From Rhizobium metallidurans (GTDB taxonomy: Bacteria > Pseudomonadota > Alphaproteobacteria > Rhizobiales > Rhizobiaceae): a stretch of 64,000 bases of DNA. Every line of letters starts with the position of its first letter. Position 1 is the first letter of the stretch. Positions 1 to 8,868 of this stretch are shown here, one piece after another. Under the pieces are notes generated by a model. It saw nothing but the letters and a program-made list of their open reading frames with translations, was not told where the DNA came from and did not search any database. A program made the translations under genes and the position numbers. The stretch is from contig NZ_JACIDW010000004.1 in NCBI RefSeq assembly GCF_014196505.1, positions 62,001 through 126,000 of the forward strand, given 5' to 3'.

Positions 1-267
1 AATTTCGCTGGAGGTCCGGTTTTCATGTCAGGATGCGACGAGGAGCGGATCATGCCTTCCACAAATTGCCGATTTGGCAACGTGAAGAAAACGATCTGGC
101 CCCGAGGCATAACCAGCACATAGCAGTAACTAGGGCCTCTCTCTGAGACGTCCAGAGTTCGAGGCTTTCATATCTTCAAGCCATGAATTTGATCCGGTCA
201 GCAATGTCCGGAAGCAAGCCTTGTTTGCCCTTTTTCGGGGCTAAAAGCCTGAGCTCAGGAGACCGAT
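1..267. other. left-edge region without a supportable gene
   Basis: This stretch precedes rpoH2. Two plus-strand frames are open from the first base: frame 1 to a TAG at 121-123 and frame 3 to about 158. Either could be the 3' end of a gene cut by the window edge, but neither shows a recognisable motif. The last 30 bases hold the ribosome binding site of rpoH2 (AGGAGA, 9-10 bases before its ATG). I looked for a GGAAC-type RpoE2 promoter and saw none. Confidence 0.3.
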
Positions 268-1128
268 ATGAAGAACATGTCTGCAGACCGGCGCATGATC
301 AAGATCGCCATGGCGGCTCCCTATCTTGCCCGCGAGGAAGAACACGACCTCGCCGTGCGCTGGAAGCACAATGACGACCGCGGGGCGCGCAACCAGATCG
401 CAATGGCCCATATGCGCCTCGTCATTTCGATGGCCGCGAAATTCCGCAACTTCGGACTTCCAATGAGCGACCTCGTCCAGGAAGGCTATGTCGGCCTCCT
501 GGAGGCCGCCGCCCGTTTCGAGCCGGAGCGCGACGTGCGCTTCTCCACCTATGCAAGCTGGTGGATCCGCGCCTCCATCCAGGATTACATCCTGCGCAAC
601 TGGTCGATCGTGCGTGGCGGCACCAGTTCTGCCCAGAAGGCGCTGTTCTTCAATCTGCGCCGCCTGCGCGCCAAGCTGGCCAAGGGCGATACGCAGCTGA
701 CGCTGCAGTCCATCCACCAGGAGATCGCCGCCGCGCTCGGCGTCAGCCTCTCCGACGTGCAGACCATGGATGCCCGCCTTTCCGGCAACGACGCCTCGCT
801 GCAGGCGCCGTCCGTTTCGGGTGATGCCGATAGCGCCGAGAAGATGGATTTCCTCGTCAGCAACGAGCCGTTGCCCGACGAACAGGTCACCAACATGATC
901 GACGGTGAACGCCGCCGGGTGTGGCTTGCCTCCGCGCTTACCCATCTCAACGAACGCGAGATGAAGATCATCAGCGCCCGCCGGCTTGCCGAGGATGGCG
1001 CGACGCTGGAAGAACTCGGCGCCGACCTTGGCATCTCCAAGGAGCGCGTCCGCCAGATCGAAAGTCGCGCCATGGAAAAACTCAGGACGGCGCTCGTCAG
1101 CGCCGATCCGTACATGGCCGCGAACTAA
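268..1128 (+). CDS. rpoH2: RNA polymerase sigma-32 family factor, RpoH2-like
   Basis: This 286-residue sigma factor directs RNA polymerase to heat-shock or stress promoters. Region 2 lies at about residues 48-120, with the core-binding and -10 recognition stretch around FSTYASWWIRASIQDYILRN. It is followed directly by an RpoH box (SSAQKALFFNLRR, about residues 125-138), which separates RpoH from other group sigma factors. Region 4 with its helix-turn-helix is near residues 225-280 (TLEELGADLGISKERVRQIE). Rhizobia usually carry two rpoH genes. The neighbouring M48 protease gene and general divergence favour the RpoH2 paralogue, but the RpoH1/RpoH2 choice is inference. A Rho-independent terminator follows at 1169-1195. 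Family assignment is secure. Confidence 0.93.
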   Translation: MKNMSADRRMIKIAMAAPYLAREEEHDLAVRWKHNDDRGARNQIAMAHMRLVISMAAKFRNFGLPMSDLVQEGYVGLLEAAARFEPERDVRFSTYASWWIRASIQDYILRNWSIVRGGTSSAQKALFFNLRRLRAKLAKGDTQLTLQSIHQEIAAALGVSLSDVQTMDARLSGNDASLQAPSVSGDADSAEKMDFLVSNEPLPDEQVTNMIDGERRRVWLASALTHLNEREMKIISARRLAEDGATLEELGADLGISKERVRQIESRAMEKLRTALVSADPYMAAN

Positions 1129-1168
1129 CCCCCGATTACTCCGAGATTACTCCCCCAGTGATGTAACT

Positions 1169-1195
1169 AGCCCGGCGCAAGCCGGGCTCTTTTTA
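1169..1195 (+). terminator. Rho-independent terminator of rpoH2
   Basis: An 8-bp GC-rich stem (AGCCCGGC / GCCGGGCT) with a GCAA loop is followed by CTTTTTATT. It lies 40 bases after the rpoH2 stop and touches the stop codon of the convergent M48 protease gene. Confidence 0.9.
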
Positions 1196-2710
1196 TTCCG
1201 AGATGATTTTGACGCGGTCGCCGGGTGCGACGGAGGCGCCGGTTGGCAGGGCGTTGATCAGCTTGAACAGATCGAGCTTGCGGTCGGTTCCCATCATCCG
1301 CGCCGCCAGCGTGGTGATGTTGTCGCCCGGCTGCACCGTCAGCACCCGGACCCTGAGCGGCTTCAGCGACGCGGCCTCGGCCGGCGTCATGCGGCGGAAG
1401 CTGGAGCGCAGCACGTCGGCGGTCGGTTGCAGCGCGGCGCTCCCCTTCGGCACGGCCGTGAGGAAGCGGAAGATCTGCGCATTGTTGCGCACGACCGTGA
1501 CGTCGAAATCCCAGCGGTCGGCGCTTGCCCGCGCGGTGGCGGCCTCCATCCCGTTGACGGTGATCTGCCGGATGGTCGACGGATCGAGCCCGGTGACCCA
1601 GCCGCTCGAGATATAGTTGGTCAGCGACTGGTTCTGGTTGTCGGCCACCCCGTCGAAACGGATGGCGATGTCGCCGGGACCGGTCGCCATCACGGCCTCG
1701 ACCTTGTTGTCGATCTTGAAGTCGGGCGGCACGTCGAAGCGGATGCCGAGACCGCCATGCAGGAAGGTCTGGCCGCGAACATAGCCCTCCTCCGGGCTGT
1801 CGCCGTAGAGCAGGCCATCGATGCCGTCGAGATAGTATCCGCGCCCGGTATCGCCGACCTTGCCCTCCTGGCCGAAGGCGCGGGCGTGGCCGCGCGCGAG
1901 CTCGATGCGCTGCGCCGAGTTCGGATGGCTCGACAGGAAGTCCAGGCTCTGGTCGGCATCGGGATCGACGGACATGAAACGGCTGTAACCGGCCATGGAA
2001 TCGAGGAAGCGGCTGGCCGCATAGGGATCGTAGCCCGCTTCGCCGAGCATGCGCACACCGATGACGTCCGCCTGCAATTCCTGCTGTCGCGAGAAGGCGG
2101 CAAGACGCAGCTTGCCGCGCGCCAGCGCCTGCTTGCCGGCGATATCGCTCGACAGCACTTCGGCGACGACGCGGCTGGCGATGACTTCCGCCTCTTCGCG
2201 CTTCTGGCGTTCGATGCCGTGATTGGCGGTGACATGGCCCATTTCGTGCGAAAGCACCGCCGCCACTTCCGAGGCGTCGTTGGCAAGCGCCAGAAGCCCG
2301 CGGGTGACGTAGAGATAGCCGCCCGGGAGCGCGAATGCGTTGATCGCCGGCGAATTCAGGATGGTGATGCGGTAGGACTGGCTCGGATTTTCCGACACCG
2401 CCGTCAGCGCGCCGGCAATGCGCGCCACCAGCCGCTCGGTCTTCGCATCCTTGTATTCGCCGCCATAGCTCGCGACGATACGCGGATGTTCGCGCGCGCC
2501 CATCGCCGCGCGCGGATCGTTCTTCTGCACCTCGTCGACGATCTGCGGATTGGACGAAGGGCCGACACTGGGTTGATAGGATTGTTCGAGCGCCGACTGG
2601 CAGCCGTAGAGCGCCACGGTGGAGACGGACAGGATCGACGCCAGCCGCGCCCAGCGGCACGCTGCGAAGAACACATCACTGGAAGGCGCGGGCAGTTTCC
2701 ACGTCGTCAT
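1193..2710 (-). CDS. M48 family zinc metalloprotease lipoprotein with C-terminal LysM-like domain
   Basis: This is a periplasmic zinc protease of the M48 family (BepA/LoiP type), probably acting in envelope or outer-membrane protein quality control. From the ATG at 2710 the protein is 505 residues. A hydrophobic stretch ends in a lipobox-like VALYGC, so membrane anchoring through a lipidated Cys is likely. The active-site motif is HEMGHVTANHGIE, with the third zinc ligand expected in the later LQADVIGVRM segment (E/D ligand). The last 50 residues (VQPGDNITTLAARMMG...VAPGDRVKII) resemble a LysM peptidoglycan-binding fold. The frame is open further upstream to 2824, but that extension would put a long charged segment before the signal sequence, so I chose 2710. 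The start is uncertain because no strong ribosome binding site is seen. Confidence 0.87.
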   Translation of the reverse strand: MTTWKLPAPSSDVFFAACRWARLASILSVSTVALYGCQSALEQSYQPSVGPSSNPQIVDEVQKNDPRAAMGAREHPRIVASYGGEYKDAKTERLVARIAGALTAVSENPSQSYRITILNSPAINAFALPGGYLYVTRGLLALANDASEVAAVLSHEMGHVTANHGIERQKREEAEVIASRVVAEVLSSDIAGKQALARGKLRLAAFSRQQELQADVIGVRMLGEAGYDPYAASRFLDSMAGYSRFMSVDPDADQSLDFLSSHPNSAQRIELARGHARAFGQEGKVGDTGRGYYLDGIDGLLYGDSPEEGYVRGQTFLHGGLGIRFDVPPDFKIDNKVEAVMATGPGDIAIRFDGVADNQNQSLTNYISSGWVTGLDPSTIRQITVNGMEAATARASADRWDFDVTVVRNNAQIFRFLTAVPKGSAALQPTADVLRSSFRRMTPAEAASLKPLRVRVLTVQPGDNITTLAARMMGTDRKLDLFKLINALPTGASVAPGDRVKIISE

Positions 2711-2978
2711 GCGGTCCAGTCTGGCTCTCCGAGTCATCGTGCTTCTCGGCCGGCTCGCCGTCATCGCGCCCCGGTCGTCTTCATCAAGGTTCAACAGGCG
2801 TACGCCCCCGTTTCCGCAATGCACAATCGAGGACCCAAGCCTTTGCTTTAGCTGATTTCCGCATCGGTTGCATAGCGAGACTCTGCCTAATTATGGCGGC
2901 TTTATACTTTAGCAAGCCTAACGTGGTTAAGGAGTTCTCTGGGTCGCCGCAAATTATGGCGAAAGTGCCGTTGTGTTG

Positions 2979-3695
2979 TTAAGATTCGTCGATCCGTAAA
3001 AATTGCCGCAGCGCCGCATTGTCCTCGCCGGTCGAAAAACGATCGATCGGCGCGGCCACGGCGACGCTCCCATGATCGATGAAAATCGCATAGTCGGCGA
3101 TCCGCCTGATCTCGTCGGCGTCGTGCGATACGATCACGACCGTATTGCCGCTGTCGCGGTGCATGGCCAGAAGCAGCCCCGCCATGTCGCGGCGCAGGCT
3201 CGGATCGAGCGCGGCGAAGGGCTCGTCGAGCAACAGGATGGGCCGCTCGCGCACCAGCGCCCGCGCGAACGCCACCCTCTGCCGCTCGCCGCCCGACAGC
3301 GTCGCCGGCATCCGCTTTTCGAAGCCTGCCAGACCGACCTTCGCCAGCGCCGACGCAATGGCGTGCCGATCGGCATTGCCAAGTTTCAAAGCTGGATGGA
3401 TGCCGAGCCCGATATTGGTGAAGACGTCGAGATGCGCGAAGAGGTTGCTGTCCTGAAACACCAGTGACACGGGACGCTCGGCCGGATGCTGGCGACCGAT
3501 ATCCTTCCCGCGGAACAGAATTCGCCCTCCATCCGCCATGTCGAAACCGGCCAGCAGATTGAGGAAGGTCGACTTTCCGGCACCCGATGCGCCCGTGACG
3601 CCGATAACGGCGCCCTCGGGCAGCGCGCAATCGAACAGGAAACCATTCTGGCCAAGCCGCAGCGTCACGCCGCGCATCTCGATGGCATCAGTCAT
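2979..3695 (-). CDS. thiQ: thiamine ABC transporter, ATP-binding protein ThiQ
   Basis: This 238-residue ATPase powers thiamine/TPP uptake with ThiB and ThiP. The Walker A is GASGAGKST near residue 30, the Q-loop is VFQDSNLF, the signature is LSGGERQR, and the Walker B is ILLLDEPFAALD. The start was placed at 3695 because the ATG overlaps the last codons of thiP (thiP stops at 3688) and is preceded by GGGAGG. An upstream in-frame ATG at 3722 lacks these features. It is the third gene of the riboswitch-controlled thiBPQ operon. The single-domain length fits ThiQ (about 230-240 residues) and has no C-terminal regulatory domain. Confidence 0.93.
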   Translation of the reverse strand: MTDAIEMRGVTLRLGQNGFLFDCALPEGAVIGVTGASGAGKSTFLNLLAGFDMADGGRILFRGKDIGRQHPAERPVSLVFQDSNLFAHLDVFTNIGLGIHPALKLGNADRHAIASALAKVGLAGFEKRMPATLSGGERQRVAFARALVRERPILLLDEPFAALDPSLRRDMAGLLLAMHRDSGNTVVIVSHDADEIRRIADYAIFIDHGSVAVAAPIDRFSTGEDNAALRQFLRIDES

Positions 3696-5337
3696 GCGAT
3701 AGCGCCTCCCGCTTCGGTTCATCCGCCACCCCCGAGCCCATCGTGCCCGAAATCGTCAGCAACAGGCAGATCACTCCGAGGATCAGCGCCAGCCCGTCCG
3801 CGTCGTTGGTGCGATAGCTGCCGAGGCTGGAATAGACCAGCCACGGCAGCGTCACGAAACTATCCGAACCGAACAGCGCCACGGCGCCAAGATCGCCCAG
3901 CGACAGCGCCATGGCAAACGACAGCGCCGTCAGCACCGGCTTGCGCAGGTCGGGCCATGAGATCAGCCGCAGCTTGGCGAGGCCGGAGACGCCGAGGCTG
4001 GCGCTCAGCCGCTGCGTGCGGCGCTGGTGGATCGCATAGGCCGGCTCCAGCACCCTGACGACGAAGGGCATCGCCATCAGCGCATTGATGGCGACGACGA
4101 GCACCGGCGCCACGACATTGACATCGCCGACATCGCGCGCCGCCAGGAACCATCCCGTGGCGAGAACGATGGGCGGAAAAAGCAACACGAGCGACGAAGC
4201 GGCCCCCATGGCGGCGAAGAAGGATCGCGCGCCGCGACGCGCACGACGTTCAAGCGAGAGCGTATGGCGCGCGCGCACGAGCGGCATCGACAGCGTGAGC
4301 GACAGCAGCGCGGACGAGAGCGCCATCACGCCACTGGTGGCAAGCGCCCGCCAGAAGATCGCTTCGCCGACGAGCTTCGCCAGATCGGCGCGCAGGCCGG
4401 CGACGACGATGAAGAGCAGCGGCAGCCCGAGAAACAGCACCGCCAGCGTGAGAAGCGCGCGATCGGCGATCCGCGCGCCGAACAGGGCGCCATCGGGCCG
4501 CCGGATCGTGAGACCCGCGGTCAGCCCCGCATCTCCTGATGCCGGCAAAAGCGACAGGATGCCGAGCACCACCGCCGTCAGCGCGATCTGCAGCAGCGAC
4601 AGGGCCACCGCGCGACCGGGGTCGAAATCGAAGCGCAGCGACTGGTAGATCGCCACCTCGATCGTGGTCGCCGCCGGGCCGCCGCCGAGCATCAGCACCA
4701 GGGTGAAACTGGTGGCGCAGAGCATGAAGATCAGTCCGGCCACACCAGGGACGACCGAGCGCAGCACCGGCCATTCGATGAAACGGAAGACGGACACCGG
4801 CCGCATGCCGAGCCCGCTCGCCACCAGCCAGTATTCGCCGGGCACCCGCTCCAGCGCCGCCAGCATCAGCCGGCAGGCAAGCGGCAGGTTGAAGAAGACA
4901 TGCGCAAGCAGAATGCCCGACAGGCCATAAATGCTGACGGGCCGATCGACACCCGCCCATGAGAGCATCGTGTTGACGACGCCCTGCCGACCCCAGATGC
5001 CGATCAGGCCGAGCGCGCCGATCAGCACCGGCAGTCCCATCGGCACCGCCATCAGCCGGATGATCCAGATGCGGCCGATAAATCGCGGTTGCCGCGCCAG
5101 CGCCCGCGCAACCGGAATGGCGAGCGCCACCGACAGCAGCGTCGAGAGCGCCGCCTGCAAAAGCGTGAAGCGCAGGACACGCAGAATGTATGGATCGGAA
5201 AGGATCGACCCCAGAGGCATGCCGTCGGTGGCGGTCAGCAGCGACAGCGTCGCGACCGTCACGAAGACGAGGATGCCGGCGAGGCTGAGCGCCCCGCCGG
5301 CCAGCGCATATCGTCTTTCGGACGGCGCAAGAAGCAT
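3688..5337 (-). CDS. thiP: thiamine ABC transporter, permease ThiP
   Basis: This 549-residue inner-membrane permease is a fused double-length protein with two BPD_transp_1 halves of about six helices each, as in ThiP and the iron-transport FbpB family. The EAA-like loops sit at the cytoplasmic face of each half (EYWLVASGLGMRPVSVFRFIEWP and RRTQRLSASLGVSGLAKLRLISWP). It forms the membrane channel for ThiB-delivered thiamine. Two adjacent candidate starts exist, TTG at 5340 and ATG at 5337; ATG was preferred. The junction with thiB carries a tandem 14-bp duplication (see repeat entry). The C-terminus overlaps the start of thiQ, which suggests translational coupling. Confidence 0.93.
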   Translation of the reverse strand: MLLAPSERRYALAGGALSLAGILVFVTVATLSLLTATDGMPLGSILSDPYILRVLRFTLLQAALSTLLSVALAIPVARALARQPRFIGRIWIIRLMAVPMGLPVLIGALGLIGIWGRQGVVNTMLSWAGVDRPVSIYGLSGILLAHVFFNLPLACRLMLAALERVPGEYWLVASGLGMRPVSVFRFIEWPVLRSVVPGVAGLIFMLCATSFTLVLMLGGGPAATTIEVAIYQSLRFDFDPGRAVALSLLQIALTAVVLGILSLLPASGDAGLTAGLTIRRPDGALFGARIADRALLTLAVLFLGLPLLFIVVAGLRADLAKLVGEAIFWRALATSGVMALSSALLSLTLSMPLVRARHTLSLERRARRGARSFFAAMGAASSLVLLFPPIVLATGWFLAARDVGDVNVVAPVLVVAINALMAMPFVVRVLEPAYAIHQRRTQRLSASLGVSGLAKLRLISWPDLRKPVLTALSFAMALSLGDLGAVALFGSDSFVTLPWLVYSSLGSYRTNDADGLALILGVICLLLTISGTMGSGVADEPKREALSHD

Positions 5338-5362
5338 CAATTCATGCTCATCAATTCATGCT
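5335..5362. repeat. tandem 14-bp direct duplication at the thiB-thiP junction
   Basis: The plus-strand unit CATCAATTCATGCT occurs twice in immediate tandem (5335-5348 and 5349-5362). On the coding strand it covers the last codons and stop of thiB and the start region of thiP. A single copy would give the compact TGATG stop-start overlap; the duplication pushes the two genes about 14 bases apart. Confidence 0.9.
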
Positions 5363-6367
5363 CATGGCTGCGAGCCACTCGTCGATCCAGGCCTTGCGGT
5401 TCCTGGCAACCTCATCCGAACTCATAAGGAAGGTCTTCGACGGGTTGACGAGCTTGCCGAAGGCATCCGGCAGCGGCTCCGAGGTCTTGGACACCGGCAT
5501 CATCCAGTTGTTGGTCGGGATCGTGTCCTGAAAGCCGGGCGTGATCATGAACTTCAGGAAGTCCCGCGCCAGCGCCTTGTCCGGCGCGTTCTTCAGGAGA
5601 CCGGCGACCTCGATCTGGATGTAGTGCCCTTCGGAGAATGAGGCTGCCTGGTAGCGATCCGTGTTTTCCGAAACCATGTGGTAGGCCGGCGATGTCGTGT
5701 AGGAGAGCACCATCGGCGCCTCGCCCTTGGTGAACAGGCCATAGGCCTCCGACCAGCCGGGCGTCACCGTCAGCACGCGCTTCTTGAGCTTGGCCCAGGC
5801 TTCCGGCGCCTGGTCGCCATAGACCGACTTGACCCACAAGAGCAGGCCGAGACCAGGCGTCGAGGTACGGGGGTCCTCGATGACGATCTTCTGCGCGGGA
5901 TCGCCATCGACCAGCTCCTTCAGGCTCGTCGGCGGCGTCTTGATCGTCTGCGTGTCGTAGATCACGGCGAAGTGGCCGTAGTCATACGGCACGAAGACGT
6001 CATCCTTGAACCCGCCAGGCACCGTCAGCGCGCCGGTATCGACGCCGCTGGCATCAAACAGGCCGGTGGCCTTGGCTTCGGTGATGAGGTTCGTGTCGAG
6101 GCCGAGCACGAGATCGGCCTTGGTGCCAGATCCCTCGAGCTTCAGGCGCGACAGCAGCGCCACGCCATCGGCGACGCTGACGAAATTGACGCTGCAGCCG
6201 CAGGTCTTCTCGAACGCCGCCTTCACCTTGGGGCCGGGACCCCATTCGGAGGTGAAGCTCTCATAGGTGTAGATGGTGAGCGTCTTGTCGGCGGCCTGGG
6301 CCGCCGTTGCCGAAAAGCCCGCCAACAGCATGGCGGCGCCGAGCGCATAGGTTTTGAAATGGGTCAT
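5351..6367 (-). CDS. thiB: thiamine ABC transporter, periplasmic substrate-binding protein ThiB
   Basis: This 338-residue periplasmic binding protein captures thiamine, thiamine phosphate or TPP. A Sec signal peptide with an AQA cleavage site occupies about the first 25 residues (hydrophobic [17 protein letters not shown]). The mature part begins [11 protein letters not shown], typical of the ThiB/TbpA branch of the type 2 binding-protein fold, with [14 protein letters not shown] and VLGLDTNL segments expected for the family. Start ATG 6367 is preceded by GGAGAGG. It is the first gene of the operon, 57 bases after the TPP riboswitch, which gives the strongest evidence for its ligand. Confidence 0.95.
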   Translation of the reverse strand: MTHFKTYALGAAMLLAGFSATAAQAADKTLTIYTYESFTSEWGPGPKVKAAFEKTCGCSVNFVSVADGVALLSRLKLEGSGTKADLVLGLDTNLITEAKATGLFDASGVDTGALTVPGGFKDDVFVPYDYGHFAVIYDTQTIKTPPTSLKELVDGDPAQKIVIEDPRTSTPGLGLLLWVKSVYGDQAPEAWAKLKKRVLTVTPGWSEAYGLFTKGEAPMVLSYTTSPAYHMVSENTDRYQAASFSEGHYIQIEVAGLLKNAPDKALARDFLKFMITPGFQDTIPTNNWMMPVSKTSEPLPDAFGKLVNPSKTFLMSSDEVARNRKAWIDEWLAAMSMN

Positions 6368-6424
6368 GACACCTCTCCTCTAGGTTCAATGAAGGGGAAA
6401 AGGGCGGTGCCTGGTGTCACGCGT

Positions 6425-6520
6425 CTAATCCCTCCGCCGGTGTTAGCCGGATCAGGTTCCGCGGGTTGGCTTTCGCAAGCCTCTCAGCCAAATATCGCAA
6501 GGATACGAGGCACCCCGTTA
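6425..6520 (-). promoter_or_regulatory. TPP (THI box) riboswitch controlling thiBPQ
   Basis: Read on the minus strand, the element runs from the P1 side (TAACGGGGTGCC) through the conserved GGCTGAGAGG, then AACCTGATCCGGCTAACACCGG and the closing GGAGGGA. These are the invariant thi-box segments that bind the pyrimidine and pyrophosphate of TPP. It ends about 57 bases before the thiB start. In Gram-negatives such elements usually block translation initiation or cause early termination when TPP is high, so uptake should be repressed in thiamine-replete cells. Confidence 0.96.
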
Positions 6521-6599
6521 GAGCGTCGCAAGGTGTATATCCGTAGCCGGCGTCTGGCAAGAGCGGACGTCGGCCCGGGTTGTCAGTCAGGTCCGCCGG

Positions 6600-8132
6600 C
6601 TATTCGGCGGCCTCGGCGGTCGCTTTCGCGGGTGCGGCGCCGGCGCGCGGCAATTGCACCGGCTTCAGCATCAGTGCCGCGACCAGCCCGATCAGCGCGA
6701 TGCCGCAGGAGGTCATGAACAGCGGCACGAAGGCATTGGCATAGGCTTCCGCCACCGCCTGGCGCGCGGCCTCCGGCAGGGCGGCCAGCATCTTCGGCGT
6801 CAGCTGCTCGATATCGGTCACGCCGGGAATGGAGGAGCCGACGCGCGCGAGCTGCGAGCCGATGATCGCGCCGTAGATCGAGATCGCGATCGACGCGCCG
6901 CCCATGCGCGACAGGGTCACCGAGCCGGTCGCCGCGCCGATATCGCGCACCGGCGCGGCGTTCTGCACGCCGATGATCGGAACCTGCTGCGCCAGGCCAA
7001 TGCCGACGCCCTGCAGCGTCATCACCGCGCCGATGAAGACGATCGGCGTGCCGGCTTGAAACTGCGACAGCAGCGCGAAAGCCAGCGCATTGCAGCTGAG
7101 GCTGGCGACGGCGAACGGCTTGTAGCGCCCCGTCACCGAAATGATCCGCCCCGCCGAGATCGACCCGCACATCAGGCCGCCCGTGAGCAGGATGAAGAAC
7201 AGCCCGGCCGCGGACGGAGAAAGACCCGTCGTGGTCTGCAGGAAGAGCGCGAAATAGTTCAGCATGCCGATGGCGATGCCACCGCTCATGATCGACATGA
7301 TCAGCAGCAGGCTGAAGGTCGAATTGCGAAACAGCGACAGCGGAATGATCGGTTCGGCGGCGCGGCGCTCGACGAATACCCACGACACCAGGAAGACCAC
7401 GCCGGCGGCGATGATCGCGAGATTGAGCGGTGCGATCAGCGAGCCGAACACCTGCGCGCCATCGGCGGCGAGCACGATGCTTGTCGTCGTCAGCGCCAGG
7501 AGAATGGCGCCGGCATAATCGATCGTCGGACGGCGGTTCGGCTTGCGATAGGGAAGCATGACCGCCAGGCCGCCGAGCACGACGACGCCGATCGGGATAT
7601 TGACGAGGAAGATCGAACGCCAGCCGAAGAGATCGCTCATCGTGCCGCCGAGCACCGGCCCGATGGCGCCCGACGCCATCAGCACGAGGCTGACATAGCT
7701 CTGGTACTTGGCGCGCTCGCGCGGCTCGAAAAGATCGGCCGTCACCGCGAAGATCGACACCATCACGCCGCCGCCGCCGAGGCCCTGCAGCAGGCGCGCG
7801 GCGATCAGCGTGTTCATCGACACCGCCATCCCGCAAACCGCCGAACCGACGGTGAAGATCAGGATCGCGGCCATCATCACATATTTGCGGCCAAAGAGAT
7901 CGCCCAGCTTGCCGTAAAGCGGCATCACGGCGCTGACAGCCAGCAGATAGGCAGAGCCGACCCAGCTGAACCGATCGAGTTGCCCGAACTCGCCGACGAT
8001 CGTCGGAAGCGCCGTGGCGACGATCTGGTTGTCGAGCATGGCCATGAACATGGCGGTCATCAGGAAAAGAAACAGGATGAGCCGGCGACGCGGATCGGTC
8101 ACCAGCGGCTGCGCGGCGATCTGTACATTCAT
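6600..8132 (-). CDS. MFS multidrug efflux transporter, DHA2 (EmrB/QacA-like) family
   Basis: This 510-residue inner-membrane protein has about 14 predicted helices, the number typical of the drug:H+ antiporter 2 family. Motif A lies in the first cytoplasmic loop (GKLGDLFGRKYVM). The motif C region (GLGGGGVMVSIFAVTADLFEPRERAKYQSY) and VLGGTMSDLFGWRSIFLVNIPIG are classic for EmrB/QacA. The substrate cannot be read from the sequence. The gene is divergent from a MarR-type regulator, and the 116-bp gap between them contains perfect inverted repeats. This makes a repressor-controlled, inducer-responsive pump the likely arrangement. Confidence 0.92.
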   Translation of the reverse strand: MNVQIAAQPLVTDPRRRLILFLFLMTAMFMAMLDNQIVATALPTIVGEFGQLDRFSWVGSAYLLAVSAVMPLYGKLGDLFGRKYVMMAAILIFTVGSAVCGMAVSMNTLIAARLLQGLGGGGVMVSIFAVTADLFEPRERAKYQSYVSLVLMASGAIGPVLGGTMSDLFGWRSIFLVNIPIGVVVLGGLAVMLPYRKPNRRPTIDYAGAILLALTTTSIVLAADGAQVFGSLIAPLNLAIIAAGVVFLVSWVFVERRAAEPIIPLSLFRNSTFSLLLIMSIMSGGIAIGMLNYFALFLQTTTGLSPSAAGLFFILLTGGLMCGSISAGRIISVTGRYKPFAVASLSCNALAFALLSQFQAGTPIVFIGAVMTLQGVGIGLAQQVPIIGVQNAAPVRDIGAATGSVTLSRMGGASIAISIYGAIIGSQLARVGSSIPGVTDIEQLTPKMLAALPEAARQAVAEAYANAFVPLFMTSCGIALIGLVAALMLKPVQLPRAGAAPAKATAEAAE

Positions 8133-8158
8133 GAGGGCGATCTTTCAGGTTATGGCGA

Positions 8159-8204
8159 ATTTATGTGACATCAGCACATAAATGTCAATGTCACATAAAT
8201 GACA
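8159..8204. promoter_or_regulatory. multi-site palindromic operator between efflux pump and MarR regulator
   Basis: ATTTATGTGACAT (8159-8171) and ATGTCACATAAAT (8188-8200) are perfect 13-bp inverted repeats. Inside and overlapping are further copies of the half-site: ACATAAATGTCA around 8177-8187, and TGTCA...TGACA at 8189-8204. The AT-rich cluster stands out in this GC-rich DNA and sits between the two divergent start codons. It probably binds the MarR-family protein encoded to its right, controlling both genes. Confidence 0.8.
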
Positions 8205-8248
8205 TCTGCATGTTTTCTTGCGCCGCACTTCCTGCTATCGTCCGACAC

Positions 8249-8785
8249 ATGAATGAGACCGCAGAAAAAACCCGCGAGCCGGACGCCGCGATCGAGGACA
8301 TCGTCCATATCGGGCAGAGCATGACCCGTATGCGGGTGATAACGGGGCGGCGCCTGATCGCCCGCCTCGCCATCGCCAAGGTGGCGCCCGATATCGAACT
8401 CTCGCATCTCGACGTGCTCGATGCCGTCATGCGCGCCTCCGAGCAGGGGGAGGTCACCGTCGGCACCATAGCCGAAGCCATGCGCATCGATCCCTCGCGC
8501 GCCAGCCGGATCGTCGCCGACATGGTGGGCCGGGACGTCCTGCGGCGCGCCGCCTCGCAGCAGGACGCGCGGCGCATCCTCGTGGAGGTCACCCCCTTCG
8601 GCCAGCGCCTGCTGGAAGAGCTGAAGGCCCAGAAGCTCGCCATCATCAAGGATGTGATCGCCGACTGGTCGGCTGAGGAGGCGGAGGCCTTCGCCGGCCT
8701 GTTCGACAAGTTCATGGGTGGCTTCGAGCGCGTCTTCGCCGTCAAGGACAAGAACCTGCCGCCGGCGCCCAGCCTGTCAAAATAA
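8249..8785 (+). CDS. MarR family transcriptional regulator
   Basis: This 178-residue protein has a winged helix-turn-helix of the MarR family in the middle (EVTVGTIAEAMRIDPSRASRIVADMVGRDVLRRAASQQDARRILVEVT, about residues 65-115). The wing carries the typical DxRR. Flanking helices form the dimer interface. The chosen ATG at 8249 begins MNETAEK; the frame is open from 8165, but that extension would translate through the operator repeats. The divergent DHA2 pump is the expected target, together with the gene itself. The inducer is unknown. Confidence 0.9.
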   Translation: MNETAEKTREPDAAIEDIVHIGQSMTRMRVITGRRLIARLAIAKVAPDIELSHLDVLDAVMRASEQGEVTVGTIAEAMRIDPSRASRIVADMVGRDVLRRAASQQDARRILVEVTPFGQRLLEELKAQKLAIIKDVIADWSAEEAEAFAGLFDKFMGGFERVFAVKDKNLPPAPSLSK

Positions 8786-8868
8786 AGCCAAAGGTTACCC
8801 GGGCTCGCCGATAAAGACATGCTGGCGCCCTTTCCCTTTTCCGCCGCTTTGCGCTATGGGCAATGCCC

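Noticed and set aside
986..2851. A 621-codon plus-strand frame across the M48 protease gene
   Set aside because: Shadow of the protease gene; it runs through the rpoH2 terminator and lacks a ribosome binding site and any domain.
6654..8168. A 504-codon plus-strand frame opposite the DHA2 pump
   Set aside because: His/Arg/Gln-rich shadow translation; the pump on the minus strand has 14 clear helices.
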